Origin: Streptomyces sp. NBC_01214
Lineage (GTDB): Bacteria > Actinomycetota > Actinomycetes > Streptomycetales > Streptomycetaceae
Assembly: GCF_026340975.1 (NCBI RefSeq)
Contig: NZ_JAPEOS010000001.1
Location: forward strand, 4,435,001 to 4,499,000
Direction of reading: 5' to 3'
Length of the DNA stretch: 64,000 nucleotides
A model generated the notes under the pieces. The model did not search any database. It was not told the origin of the DNA and saw nothing but the letters and a program-made list of their open reading frames with translations. A program made the position numbers and the translations under genes. Of this stretch, positions 48,291-57,431 are shown piece after piece. The first letter of the stretch is position 1. Each line of letters begins with the position of its first letter.

Positions 48291-48768
48291 GCGACGCCTC
48301 CTTCGCGCGATGCCCCGCCGATGGGGCTCTCGGAGATGATGCACCAGCGGGGGAGGGCATCCCGGGCCGTCAGCGGGCGCGTTCCGCTCCACGCATCGCG
48401 CCCGGCCGCCCGAACGAAGCGTGGCCAAAGTGGCTGCCGGGGCGGAGACTTGGCGGCACCCTTCGGTCGGTCACCGCGCACACTGGGGGGTTTCCCGTGC
48501 CCGCGCCGCGTCCGGGCAGAACACCGCTGCCGGGCATCGGCGTCCGCGACGACCTGACCACGCGTGGCGCCGTCGCATCTCGGTGATGGCCCACCGCGAC
48601 GGGACGCGGAGCCTGTACTCGTACCGCCGTGAAGATCCCGACGAGTGCGCGATCGAGCCCTCCGCGCATTCCCGTTGGAACGGACGGATGTCGGGGGAGA
48701 CCCGGATCCGCACCGAGACCGGCGAGCCCGTCGGCGTCGGCATCGGGCGCGCGGGGAATACTGGCTGA

Positions 48769-49530
48769 ATGCGTCAGACGCCGCCGCCCGCCGTGGTTCC
48801 GGAGCCGATAACGGCCGACCCGCCGCACCCGGTGGACCGCCCCCTGCTCACCCAGTCCTGGCTCGACCTGGCGTTCCTGCACTGGGCCGTCGACCCGGCC
48901 CGGGTCGCCCCGCTGCTGCCGGCCGGCACGGTGCCGGACACCCTGGACGGGGTCACCTACGTCGGCCTGGTGGCCTTCCGCATGCACGAGGTCGGCTGGT
49001 TCCGCCTTCCCGGCGTCCCCTACCTGGGTTCCTTCCCCGAGACCAACGTCCGCCTCTACTCGGTCGACGCCCGGGGCCGCCGGGGCGTCGTCTTCCGCTC
49101 GCTGGACGCCTCCCGGCTGATCCCGGTGGCCGTGGGCCGGGCCGCGTTCCGACTGCCGTACGTCTGGTCCCGGATGGCGGTCCGTCATGACGGCGACACG
49201 ATCACGTACACCAGTGGTCGACGCCTGCCCGGCCCGCGCGGCGCGCACAGCCGGATCGCCGTACGCGTGGGCGGGCGCATCGCGGAGCCGACCGCCCTGG
49301 AGCACTTCCTGACCGCCCGCTGGGGCATGCACGCGGAGCTCTTCGGTCGGCCGCTGTACGTACCGAACGCGCATCCGCGCTGGCCGCTGCACCGCGCGGA
49401 GCTCCTCGACTGCGACGAGGACCTGGTGGTCGCGGCGGGCCTGCCGGCCCCGGCCGGGCCGCCCGTGAGCGTGCTCTACTCGCCGGGGGTCCCGGTACGG
49501 TTCGGGCGGCCGTCCCTGGGCCGTTCCTGA
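48769..49530 (+). CDS. DUF2071 (YqjF-like) protein
   Basis: A 253-residue protein with the YqjF/DUF2071 pattern LTQSWLDLAFLHWAVDPARVAPLLPAGTVPDTLDGVTYVGLVAFRMHEVGWF. The family is widespread in Actinobacteria, with no settled activity. ATG 48769 is the first clear start. It has no operon partner; the next gene is convergent, 25 bp away. Confidence 0.87.
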   Translation: MRQTPPPAVVPEPITADPPHPVDRPLLTQSWLDLAFLHWAVDPARVAPLLPAGTVPDTLDGVTYVGLVAFRMHEVGWFRLPGVPYLGSFPETNVRLYSVDARGRRGVVFRSLDASRLIPVAVGRAAFRLPYVWSRMAVRHDGDTITYTSGRRLPGPRGAHSRIAVRVGGRIAEPTALEHFLTARWGMHAELFGRPLYVPNAHPRWPLHRAELLDCDEDLVVAAGLPAPAGPPVSVLYSPGVPVRFGRPSLGRS

Positions 49531-49555
49531 CGCGGGTACGGCGTCCGCCGGGGGG

Positions 49556-49942
49556 CTACACGGTCGTGCGGGGCTCGCCGTGGCCGGGTGTGTCGTTCGC
49601 CACCTCGGCGGACTGCTCCACCTCGGCGGACTGCGTGCTCAGCGGGCCGGCGAGGTAGGCCAGCAGGCCGGCGATCTCGTGGCCGGCCTCCGCCGGATGG
49701 CGGAAGCGGGCGCCGGGGGCGACGACGTAGCGGTTGCGCCGCCCGTCCCGGGTCTTGTTGAGGTACCCGTCCGCCTGTAGGTCCGTGACGATCGCCTGCA
49801 CGGTGCGCTCGGTCAGACCGCATTCCACCGCTATGTCGCGCAGCCGGATGCCAGGGTCGCGTGCGATGGCGATCAGCACCCGGGCGTGGTTCGTCAGGAA
49901 GGTCCAGCCGTTACGGCGGTGACCCGTGCGCTCGCTCTCCAC
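49556..49942 (-). CDS. Winged-helix DNA-binding protein
   Basis: A 128-residue protein with an N-terminal MarR/ArsR-like winged helix (LTNHARVLIAIARDPGIRLRDIAVECGLTERTVQAIVTDLQADGYLNKTRDGRRNRY), then a His/Glu-rich C-terminus. It may be an anti-sigma or autoregulatory partner of the sigma-factor gene that starts 180 bp away on the other strand, but that is inference. Confidence 0.85.
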   Translation of the reverse strand: MESERTGHRRNGWTFLTNHARVLIAIARDPGIRLRDIAVECGLTERTVQAIVTDLQADGYLNKTRDGRRNRYVVAPGARFRHPAEAGHEIAGLLAYLAGPLSTQSAEVEQSAEVANDTPGHGEPRTTV

Positions 49943-50121
49943 ATCGTCATTCTTGAGGGATGACTCACGAAATGCAATTCCAGAACTGGTTTTCCGGTAT
50001 TACTTGACGTGCGTCCCCGGCCCCGACAGGGTGCAGGGGAAGCGGAAGCAGAGTTCCGCATGACCAGAGCAATCGAGCGACGCACCGCACCGCAAGCACA
50101 CGTGCCCAAGGAGCGAAGACG

Positions 50122-51048
50122 ATGACCTTCACGGCCACGGCCGAGGCCATGACCCCGACGACGATCCCGACGACGGCCACCCCCAGCGGTGGCACCGGCG
50201 AAGCCCCCGCACTGGGCGGGCTGCCGGACGTCCCTTGCCCACGGGAACTGTCGACCCGCGACGCCCGGGAGCTGACCCGTATCTTCTTCGAACGGCTGCA
50301 GAGCCTCGAAGAGGGGACCCGCGAGTACCAGTACGTGCGCAACACGCTGATCGAGATGAACATCTCACTGGTTCAGTTCGCCGCCCGCCCGTTCCGCGAC
50401 CGCCCCGGCGGCCCCGAGACCGAGGACATCGTCCAGGTCGGCATCATCGGACTGATCAAGGCGATCGACCGCTACGACCCCGAGCGCAACACCCAGCTCA
50501 CCACGCTCGCCCTGCCCTACATCACGGGCGAGATCAAGCGCCACTTCCGGGACACCACCTGGGCCGTGCGGGTGCCGCGCCGCCTCCAGGAGCTGCGCCT
50601 GGAGCTCGCGAAGGCCACCGAGGAGCTGACCGCCGAGACGGACCACGCGCCCACCCCCTCGGAACTCGCCGAGCGGCTGGACCTCACCGAGGACGAGGTC
50701 CGCCAGGGCCTGGTCGCGGCCAACGGCTACTCCACGCAGTCCCTCGACGTGCCCCAGGACGGCGCCGCCGGCGGTACCCAGGTGTCCGCCGCCGCACGGA
50801 CCGCGCGCAGCCTCGCCGAGACCATGGGCGACATCGACCCCGCCCTGGAGGCGGTCGAGGACCGGCACGCCCTCGCGCCCCTGCTCGCCGACCTGGACGA
50901 GCGCTCCATCCAGATCCTGGAGCTGCGCTTCGGCCAGGAGATGACCCAGGCGGAGATCGGCGCGGAGATCGGCCTCTCCCAGATGCAGGTCTCCCGCCTG
51001 CTCACCCGCACGCTGGGCTCCCTGCGCGAGGAGCTGCTGCACGCCTGA
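50122..51048 (+). CDS. RNA polymerase sigma factor, SigB/SigF family (second copy)
   Basis: A 308-residue alternative sigma factor: region 2 IGLIKAIDRYDPERNTQLTTLALPYITGEIKRHFRDTTWAVRVPRRLQELR, region 4 IQILELRFGQEMTQAEIGAEIGLSQMQVSRLLTRTL. It resembles the one at 42265-43128. A Thr/Pro-rich N-terminal 40 residues is an addition. ATG 50122 is preceded by AAGGAGCG. It is followed by a 22-bp tandem repeat and a 48-bp palindrome. A HATPase gene (51192-51668) is convergent. Confidence 0.95.
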   Translation: MTFTATAEAMTPTTIPTTATPSGGTGEAPALGGLPDVPCPRELSTRDARELTRIFFERLQSLEEGTREYQYVRNTLIEMNISLVQFAARPFRDRPGGPETEDIVQVGIIGLIKAIDRYDPERNTQLTTLALPYITGEIKRHFRDTTWAVRVPRRLQELRLELAKATEELTAETDHAPTPSELAERLDLTEDEVRQGLVAANGYSTQSLDVPQDGAAGGTQVSAAARTARSLAETMGDIDPALEAVEDRHALAPLLADLDERSIQILELRFGQEMTQAEIGAEIGLSQMQVSRLLTRTLGSLREELLHA

Positions 51049-51065
51049 CCCGCAACGCTGACCCG

Positions 51066-51153
51066 CAACGCCCGGACCGGAACGTCCCAACGCCCGGACC
51101 GGAACGTCCCAACGCCCGGACCGGAACGTCCCAACGCCCGGACCGGAACGTCC
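51066..51153. repeat. Four tandem 22-bp repeats after the sigma-factor gene
   Basis: Four identical copies of a 22-bp unit beginning CAACGCCCGGACCGGAACGT, head to tail, 18 bases past the stop of the sigma gene. A fifth partial unit precedes them (GACCCGCAACG). With 22 bp per unit, about two turns of DNA, each copy faces the same side. It could be variable in copy number among strains. Confidence 0.9.
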
Positions 51154-51155
51154 CC

Positions 51156-51203
51156 GGGCACGGCTGAACCCGCCGGGCCGGCCCGGCGGGTTCAGCCGTG
51201 CCC
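51156..51203. terminator. Perfect 48-bp palindrome, bidirectional terminator candidate
   Basis: Two 24-base arms, fully complementary (left arm starts GGGCACGGCTGAACCCGCC), with no spacer. It overlaps the final four codons of the convergent HATPase gene (stop 51192). It would form a very strong hairpin between the sigma gene and the HATPase gene. Confidence 0.8.
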
Positions 51204-51668
51204 GCGTCGGCCCGTCCGCAGGCGCTCGGCGTCGAACTCGGCCCAGACGACCTTGCCGTGCCCGATCGCCTGGACGCCCCAGCGGTCGGCGAGCAGGTGC
51301 ACCAGGCGCAGACCGTGCCCGCCCGGTCGGCCCGGACGCCCCGGACGCAAGGCGGGCAGCGGTCGCGGGAGCTCTCCGTACCCGTCGTACACCTCGACGC
51401 GGAACGCGTTCCCGGCGCGGAGCATGAGCTCGTGGCAGCCGCCGGCGTGCAGCTTGGCGTTGGTGACCAGTTCGGACACGACCAGGACCGCGTCCTCGGC
51501 GGCCTCCTGACCGTCCCACCCCCAGTCCTCCAGCGCCTCGCGGGTGAACTGGCGGCCACGCGCCACCTGCCGGAAGGCGTCGCGCAGGGCGAGCCGGCGG
51601 AGCTGGGGGAAGGCCGGCCCCCGCGCGTCCGGTACGGGCCCGCCGGTGTCCGGTCCGATGGTCTGCAC
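51192..51668 (-). CDS. RsbW-type ATP-binding regulator (second copy)
   Basis: A 158-residue HATPase. AVLVVSELVTNAKLHAGGC has the N-box, and GGHGLRLVHLLADRWGVQAI the G-box. It is probably an anti-sigma-type kinase; the best partner is the sigma factor encoded convergently at 50122-51048, but this is inference and no STAS gene adjoins. The start is GTG 51668 with GAGGTGAG upstream. Confidence 0.87.
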   Translation of the reverse strand: MQTIGPDTGGPVPDARGPAFPQLRRLALRDAFRQVARGRQFTREALEDWGWDGQEAAEDAVLVVSELVTNAKLHAGGCHELMLRAGNAFRVEVYDGYGELPRPLPALRPGRPGRPGGHGLRLVHLLADRWGVQAIGHGKVVWAEFDAERLRTGRRGHG

Positions 51669-51804
51669 TGCGCACTCACCTCGTCCTCGGCTGTCGTGTC
51701 GTGGTCGCTTGTACCCGCCTTTACGGAACGGACGCCCCGTTTGTCCGGGGCAGGGGCCGGGCACGCGCGACGGGACCCGTCCCCCAGACCCATCCAGAGG
51801 AGTC

Positions 51805-52893
51805 ATGAACAGCCTCGTGCACGTACTGGCCGTCATGGGCGGCTCGATCCTGCTCACCTTCGCCGCGGGCAGGGTCACCGACCTGCTGCTGCGGCGCGCA
51901 GATGCCCGACACCCCGAAACACCGCTCTGGAACATGCTGCGCCGCTGCCGTACCTCGGTAAGGGTGCTGCTGTTCGCCGCGGTGCTGCGCGCCGTGTACC
52001 GGCAGATCGCGTGGGAGCCGCTCCAGGAGCACGAGGCGGCCGTGGGCAGGGTCCTGACCCTGGTACTCATCGGGGCGAGCGCGTGGTGCGTCGTCCTCGT
52101 CACCTCCGCCGTGGTCGAGTCCTCCTACGCCCGCTACGCGCTCGGCACCCGCGACCCGTCACGCGTGCGCAGGGTCCGTACCCAGGTGACGCTGATCATG
52201 AGGATCGTCACCGCCGTGGTCGCCGTGGTGGCCGCGGCCGCCATGCTGCTGACCTTCCCCGACCTCCGCGCCGTCGGGACCTCGCTCCTGGCCTCGGCCG
52301 GGATCATCGGCATCGTCGCGGGCGTGGCCGCCCAGTCCACCCTCGGCAACCTCTTCGCCGGATTCCAGATCGCCTTCGGCGACATGGTGCGGATCGGCGA
52401 CACGGTCGTGGTGGCCGGCGAGTGGGGAGTGGTCGAGGAGATCACGCTCACCTTCCTGGCCGTGCGCACCTGGGACGAACGCCGGATCACCATGCCCGTC
52501 TCGTACTTCACCGGGCGCCCCTTCGAGAACTGGTCGCGCGGCGGGGTCCAGATGACCGGCACGGTCTTCCTGCACTGCGACCACACCGCCCCCGTCGCGC
52601 TGATGCGCGAGAAGCTCCAGGAGGTCCTGGAGGGCTGCGAGGCGTGGGACGGCCGGGGCTGGGACCTGGCGGTCACCGACACGACGCCCAGCGCCATCGT
52701 GGTGCGGGCGATCGTCACTGCGAAGGACGCGGACGACCTGTGGACCGCCCGCTGTGCGGTGCGCGAACAGCTCGTCGCCTGGCTGGCCGAGAAGCACCCG
52801 TACGCCCTGCCGCGGGTCTCCACGTCCGCGGCCGCCGTCCCGTCGACGTACGAGGACGGCGTTTCGAAACGGGCACCCGGGTCAGACGCGTGA
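51805..52893 (+). CDS. MscS-type mechanosensitive channel
   Basis: A 362-residue membrane protein: four helices, then the pore-helix region of MscS (TSLLASAGIIGIVAGVAAQSTLGNLFAGFQIAFGDMVRIGDTVVVAGEWGVVEEITLTFLAVRTWDERRITMP). It relieves turgor on osmotic downshift. The start ATG 51805 has AGAGGAG. A WhiB gene follows after 47 bp. Confidence 0.94.
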   Translation: MNSLVHVLAVMGGSILLTFAAGRVTDLLLRRADARHPETPLWNMLRRCRTSVRVLLFAAVLRAVYRQIAWEPLQEHEAAVGRVLTLVLIGASAWCVVLVTSAVVESSYARYALGTRDPSRVRRVRTQVTLIMRIVTAVVAVVAAAAMLLTFPDLRAVGTSLLASAGIIGIVAGVAAQSTLGNLFAGFQIAFGDMVRIGDTVVVAGEWGVVEEITLTFLAVRTWDERRITMPVSYFTGRPFENWSRGGVQMTGTVFLHCDHTAPVALMREKLQEVLEGCEAWDGRGWDLAVTDTTPSAIVVRAIVTAKDADDLWTARCAVREQLVAWLAEKHPYALPRVSTSAAAVPSTYEDGVSKRAPGSDA

Positions 52894-52940
52894 GCAAGGA
52901 GTCGAAAGATATCAGCAAGGCGGAGGAGAGGAGCCGGGAC

Positions 52941-53222
52941 ATGTCGAAGGTGGCGCGCCTGCCGGGCCGTGCGGAGCACCTGTGGGAGTGGCAGGAGGAC
53001 GCGGCGTGCCGGGAGCTCGGTACGGACCGGTTCTTCCATCCGGCGGGGGAGCGCGGTGAGGAGCGCTCCGTGCGGGAGCAGGAGGCCAAGGAGGTCTGCG
53101 CGCTGTGCCCGGTGCGCGCGGAATGCCTGGGCCACGCGCTGCGCGTGCAGGAGCCGTACGGGGTGTGGGGCGGACTGACCGAGGACGAGCGACGGGCGCT
53201 GGGCGCGCGCAAGGCGGGCTGA
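52941..53222 (+). CDS. WhiB-family Fe-S transcription factor
   Basis: A 93-residue protein. The four cluster ligands are C in WEWQEDAACRELG and the three in VCALCPVRAEC (CxxCx5C), 29 residues further on. The GVWGGLTEDERRAL turn motif and the basic end follow. It binds DNA or sigma factors after redox or NO sensing. ATG 52941 has a strong GGAG; a GTG at 52890 overlapping the MscS stop is a possible longer start. Confidence 0.94.
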   Translation: MSKVARLPGRAEHLWEWQEDAACRELGTDRFFHPAGERGEERSVREQEAKEVCALCPVRAECLGHALRVQEPYGVWGGLTEDERRALGARKAG

Positions 53223-53295
53223 CCGACCGGGTGCGCCGTGCCGCGCCGTACGCGGCGATCCATCCGGCACCCGGCCGGCAGGCCGACGGGCACAC

Positions 53296-54384
53296 TCAGC
53301 GGCGCGCGCCCAGTTCCGCGACGATCGAGGCGGGCGTGTGGCCGCTCCCGTCCGACAGGCGGTGGAAGTCGACGGAGACGTAGTTCGGGTCGCGGCCCCC
53401 GGTGGCCGACCGGCACTGCTGGGCGATCCGGTCCCGCAGCTTGGCGCCGTTGTCCAGGGCCGCCGTGAGGACGGTGGGCACGTTGCGGTGGTGGCTCATC
53501 GTGAACAGGCGCCGGAATCCGGGCTCCTGGCGGTCGAGCGGCACGTCCGACCAGCGGCTGACGCACGAGAGGTCGTTGCCCAGGTCCCCGAGGCTCCAGA
53601 AGTTGCTCACGGTCCAGGACTTGTCGTACATGACGCCCAGGTGTTCCCGGTCGGAGCGGTCGGAGAAGATCAGCAACCGCTTGCCGGAGGCGACGAGGTC
53701 GGCCACCTTGGGCCAGCCGTGCTGCCGTACGCCCCACTGGTCGGGCCGGAACACCAGGTCCTGCAGTCCGCTGACCCGGCCGAGGGACGCCGCCAGCTGA
53801 TCGGCGCCGACGTAGTCCTCCAGGAAGACGGTCACGACCTCCTGCGGATGGGCGGCGAGGAAGTCCACCACGGTCTGCATCGTGCCGTGGAAGGTCTGCC
53901 GCGGCAGGGCGTACGTGGCTCCGGCGAAGGTCTTGCAGTCGCCGTGGCACAGGTACACGTCGCTGGGGTAGCAGTCGCTGCCGAAGCTGATGATGCACAG
54001 CCAGGTGCTGCGTTCGTACCAGTGCGTGTCCAAGCTCAGACCGCGCACGCCGTTGTCGAGCTGGGCGCGCACCGACTCGGACTGGTTCACCGAGCTCCAG
54101 CGGGAGTCCTCGTAGTTGGTGAAGGCGTTGTGGGTGGTCAGGAAGGCGACCTCGTCGAGCCGCCGGTCGCCCCAGCGGGCCGCCGCCGCGGCGGCGCTGC
54201 TCGCGGTGGCCGGCGGGGCCTTCGCGGCCGTGGTCGTGGTCGAGGTCGTGGCCGTGGCGGGAGCCGGGGCCGCGGTCCGGGGTGCGGCGGCCGCTGTGGT
54301 CACCGTGCCCAGGAGGGCCAGCAGGAGGAGGCACACCAGGGCGCGCGACCGCACCCGTAAGCGCATGTCCATGTCAATCAACAT
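53296..54384 (-). CDS. Secreted PI-PLC-like phosphodiesterase-domain protein
   Basis: A 362-residue exported protein. A signal peptide (ALVCLLLLALLGTVTTAAAAPRTAAPAP) and a Thr/Ala/Pro-rich linker come first, then a PLC-like barrel. The two catalytic His are in AFLTTHNAFTNYEDS near residue 80 and VYLCHGDCK near 145. Such secreted proteins cleave phosphatidylinositol-type lipids or related phosphodiesters. ATG 54384 was chosen; further ATGs lie at 54372 and 54366. It is divergent from the S33 peptidase gene. Confidence 0.87.
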   Translation of the reverse strand: MLIDMDMRLRVRSRALVCLLLLALLGTVTTAAAAPRTAAPAPATATTSTTTTAAKAPPATASSAAAAAARWGDRRLDEVAFLTTHNAFTNYEDSRWSSVNQSESVRAQLDNGVRGLSLDTHWYERSTWLCIISFGSDCYPSDVYLCHGDCKTFAGATYALPRQTFHGTMQTVVDFLAAHPQEVVTVFLEDYVGADQLAASLGRVSGLQDLVFRPDQWGVRQHGWPKVADLVASGKRLLIFSDRSDREHLGVMYDKSWTVSNFWSLGDLGNDLSCVSRWSDVPLDRQEPGFRRLFTMSHHRNVPTVLTAALDNGAKLRDRIAQQCRSATGGRDPNYVSVDFHRLSDGSGHTPASIVAELGARR

Positions 54385-54574
54385 GGCGCGGAGGATAGCG
54401 CGCGGGCCGTGGATCCGCCCCCCTGCGGACGACCGCGGCCGTGCTCCGGCCGGCACCCCGGCTCGCGCGCGTCGGCGAAAGGGGGTTTGGTTGAACCATG
54501 AGCAAGCGGCGCGTGCCGGTGCGCGGGCACCGGCTGCCGCACCACGCCCCCGACGTGCCGGAGGAGGGCGGACC

Positions 54575-56206
54575 ATGCCCGGACCTGGAGCCTCACCAGC
54601 ACCTGCACCTGCACCTGCACCTGTATCTCGACCCGCACCCCGCCCGACGTCCGGTCGCCGCCGGTGCGCGGCAGCGCTCGCCGTCGCGGCGGTCTGCTCC
54701 TCGATGCTCATCGCCCCGGACCTCGCCGCGGCCCGCGCGGAGTCTTCGCCCTCGCCCTCGCCGACCGTCCCCCGGCTGGACTGGAGCCCCTGCAAACCCG
54801 GCAGCCCGTACGACTGCGCGACCGCCCGGGTGCCGCTGGACCACGCGGCCCCCGCCGGCCGCACGATCGACCTGGCCGTCATCCGCCGCACGGCGGGCGA
54901 CCCCGCGAAACGCCTGGGCACGCTGTTCGTCAACCCCGGTGGCCCCGGCGGCCCCGGGACGGTGCAGGTGCCGCAGAACTACGACTCCTTCCCGAAGGAC
55001 CTGCGCGAGCGGTTCGACATCGTCAGCTGGGACCCCAGGGGCATCGGCAACAGCACCGCGGTGAACTGCTTCGACAGCCCCGAAGAGGCCCGGACCTGGG
55101 GTGCGTCCAAGCCCAGCGGCTTCCCGGTGGGCGAGAAGGAGCGCACGACCTGGATCGACGCGTACGAGGACCTGGGCCGCCGCTGCGAGAAGCGCGACCC
55201 CGACCTCCTGCGCCACGTGTCGACCACCGACACCGCCCAGGACCTCGACCTGCTCCGCCGGGCCGTGGGGGAGCCGCAGCTCAACTACCTCGGCGTCTCC
55301 TACGGCACGATCCTCGGCGCCACCTACGCCAACCTGTTCCCCGACAAGGTCCGCGCCATGGTCCTCGACAGCAACATCGACCCGCTGGCCTGGACGAACA
55401 ACGCCTCGACGAGCGAACCGCGGACCACGACCCTCCTGCGCATGGGCTCCGACCGCACCGCGGCGGCGACCCTGAACAAGTTCCTCGACCTCTGCGGATC
55501 GGCCACCACCGCCCACTGCGCCTTCTCGGCCGGCAGCCCGCAAGCCACCCGTGACAAGTTCGACCAGCTGATGGGGCGCTTGCGCGAGCACCCGGTGGGC
55601 CCGTGGACGTACGCCACCACCGTTGCCGACGCGGTCAGCAGCCTCTACATCGTCCGCCCCGGCTGGACCGATCTCGCCTCCCGCCTCCAGGAGCTCTGGC
55701 AGGGCCGCGCCCCGAAGCCGGCCCAGTACCCGCCCCCGCCCCCGGTCGCGAACCCGAATCCGTACCTGGGTGAGGAACAGGCGGGAGCCGTGTGGTGCGG
55801 CGACAGCCCCAACCCGCGCGACCCGGCCGTCTACCACGGTCTGGAGGAGGACAGCGCCAAGCGGGCCGGCGACGCCGGACGCTACTGGACCTGGTCTGGC
55901 GAGCCGTGCGCCACCTGGCCGGCCCGGGCCGCCAACCGGTACGAAGGCCCCTGGAACAACCCCACGGCCAACCCCGTCCTGGTGATCGGCACCACGTACG
56001 ACCCCTCGACGCCCCACTCGGACGCCCAGGCCATGGCCGAGGAGCTGGCCGACGCCCGGCTGCTCACGAACAACGGGTTCGGCCACACCGCACTCTTCAA
56101 CAACAACAGCACCTGCATCAACACCTACGAGAGCCGCTACTTCATCGACGGCACGCTCCCGCCGCCCGGCACGACCTGCCAACCGGACCGGCTGCCCTTC
56201 TCCTGA
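54575..56206 (+). CDS. Secreted S33 peptidase (tripeptidyl aminopeptidase type)
   Basis: A 543-residue exported alpha/beta hydrolase of the SlpD/SlpE and Tap group. FVNPGGPGGPGTVQVPQNYDSFP is the oxyanion loop, YLGVSYGTILGATYANLFP holds the nucleophile Ser near residue 240, and the Asp and His are in TTYDPSTPHSDAQAM and NNGFGHTALFNN. Four further Cys suggest disulfides. These release amino-terminal peptides outside the cell. ATG 54575 has GGAGGAGG upstream. Confidence 0.9.
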   Translation: MPGPGASPAPAPAPAPVSRPAPRPTSGRRRCAAALAVAAVCSSMLIAPDLAAARAESSPSPSPTVPRLDWSPCKPGSPYDCATARVPLDHAAPAGRTIDLAVIRRTAGDPAKRLGTLFVNPGGPGGPGTVQVPQNYDSFPKDLRERFDIVSWDPRGIGNSTAVNCFDSPEEARTWGASKPSGFPVGEKERTTWIDAYEDLGRRCEKRDPDLLRHVSTTDTAQDLDLLRRAVGEPQLNYLGVSYGTILGATYANLFPDKVRAMVLDSNIDPLAWTNNASTSEPRTTTLLRMGSDRTAAATLNKFLDLCGSATTAHCAFSAGSPQATRDKFDQLMGRLREHPVGPWTYATTVADAVSSLYIVRPGWTDLASRLQELWQGRAPKPAQYPPPPPVANPNPYLGEEQAGAVWCGDSPNPRDPAVYHGLEEDSAKRAGDAGRYWTWSGEPCATWPARAANRYEGPWNNPTANPVLVIGTTYDPSTPHSDAQAMAEELADARLLTNNGFGHTALFNNNSTCINTYESRYFIDGTLPPPGTTCQPDRLPFS

Positions 56207-56223
56207 AGCGTCCGGCGGCCGGG

Positions 56224-57258
56224 TCACGGGACGAGGACGACCTTCCCGGCGACCGTGCCGGACTCGGCGAGGCGCATCGCCTCGGCGGCGCGGGCCAGCG
56301 GGATCTCGGCCGCGACCTTGGCGGTGATCTCGCCGTGCTGGAGGGCCGTGAACACCTGGGTGAGGTCGGCGCGCAGACGTGCCCGGAAGCGTTCCTTCGC
56401 GTAGGCGCGCCCGGCCCACACGTTGAAGAAGTACGCGCGGCGGCCGCCCGGCAGCGCGTTCCACACCCACACCCGGCCGAGCAATTTGAGCACCGGCCAC
56501 GCGCCGGAGCCCTCGTCGTCGCGGGTGGCGGCGCTGCCGTAGGAGACGAGCGTGCCGCCGGGGGCCAGGAGCCGCCAGGACTCGACGATGCCGTCGCCGC
56601 CCACGTGGTCGAACACCGCGTCCACTCCGCCGGGCGCGAGGGCCCGTACCCGTGCGGGGACGTTGCCCGAGCGGTAGTCGATCGGGGTCACCCCGAGGGC
56701 GCGCAGTGCTTCGTGGTGGCGGGTGGAGGCAGTGCCGATCACGTGGGCGCCCGCGGCCAGCGCCAGCTGGACCAGGATCGAGCCGACCCCGCCGTTGGCG
56801 CCGTGGACCAGGACGGTCTGGCCGGCGCGCACCCGGGCCTTGCGGTGGAGCATCTGCCAGGCGGTGATGCCGTTGACGACCGCGGTCTCCGCGTTCACCG
56901 GGCTGACGCCGTCGGGTACCTCCACCACGTCGGCGGCGGTGAGCGCGACGTGGCTCGCCCAGCCCCCGGTCTTGGTCAGGGCGGCGACCCGCTTGCCGAG
57001 CAGCGTCGAGCCGACGCCCTCACCCACCGCCAGCACCGTGCCGACCAGGTCGTACCCGGGGACGAAGGGGAACGGAGGCTGGTCGTAGTACCGGCCCCGC
57101 CGCATCTGCTGCTCGGCGAAGGACACGCCCGTCGCCTCCATGGCGACGACCACCTGGCCGGCCGTCGGCACCGGGACGGGGCCGCGGTGGAGCTGCAGCC
57201 CCTCCGGTTCGACCTTGCCCGGCAGAACGATCTCGACCCGCTCGACGGTGTTCGTCAT
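56224..57258 (-). CDS. Quinone oxidoreductase/zinc-less MDR alcohol dehydrogenase
   Basis: A 344-residue medium-chain dehydrogenase. FPFVPGYDLVGTVLAVGEGV near residue 65 and VLVHGANGGVGSILVQLALAAGAHVIGTAS near 150 (NADPH site) place it with QOR-type enzymes; no zinc-ligand Cys set is seen. It reduces quinones or enones. The ATG at 57258 has GGAGG five bases before it. Divergent from a TetR gene, which probably represses it. Confidence 0.92.
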   Translation of the reverse strand: MTNTVERVEIVLPGKVEPEGLQLHRGPVPVPTAGQVVVAMEATGVSFAEQQMRRGRYYDQPPFPFVPGYDLVGTVLAVGEGVGSTLLGKRVAALTKTGGWASHVALTAADVVEVPDGVSPVNAETAVVNGITAWQMLHRKARVRAGQTVLVHGANGGVGSILVQLALAAGAHVIGTASTRHHEALRALGVTPIDYRSGNVPARVRALAPGGVDAVFDHVGGDGIVESWRLLAPGGTLVSYGSAATRDDEGSGAWPVLKLLGRVWVWNALPGGRRAYFFNVWAGRAYAKERFRARLRADLTQVFTALQHGEITAKVAAEIPLARAAEAMRLAESGTVAGKVVLVP

Positions 57259-57363
57259 GATGACCTCCGGTTGAGTTCCTGCTTCTCGTGTTCGTTAGAA
57301 GCTGTAACAAGAGTGATCGGCTATCTCGTCGATGTCAAGGGAGTGGCTCGTCCGATCGAGAGT

Positions 57364-57385
57364 GGCTATGCCGATGGTGATAGCC
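57364..57385. promoter_or_regulatory. Inverted repeat between oxidoreductase and TetR genes
   Basis: GGCTAT and ATAGCC separated by ten bases, in the 173-bp region between the divergent genes. A second GGCTAT lies at about 57320. It could be the regulator's operator. Confidence 0.4.
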
Positions 57386-57431
57386 TCTAACTCATCTGGT
57401 GGTGAAGGGCGAGCGGTGAGAGGCGGCGGGC

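Noticed and set aside
48421..48768. Two overlapping frames in the gap before the DUF2071 gene
   Set aside because: No start signals, domains or consistent codon bias; left as intergenic.
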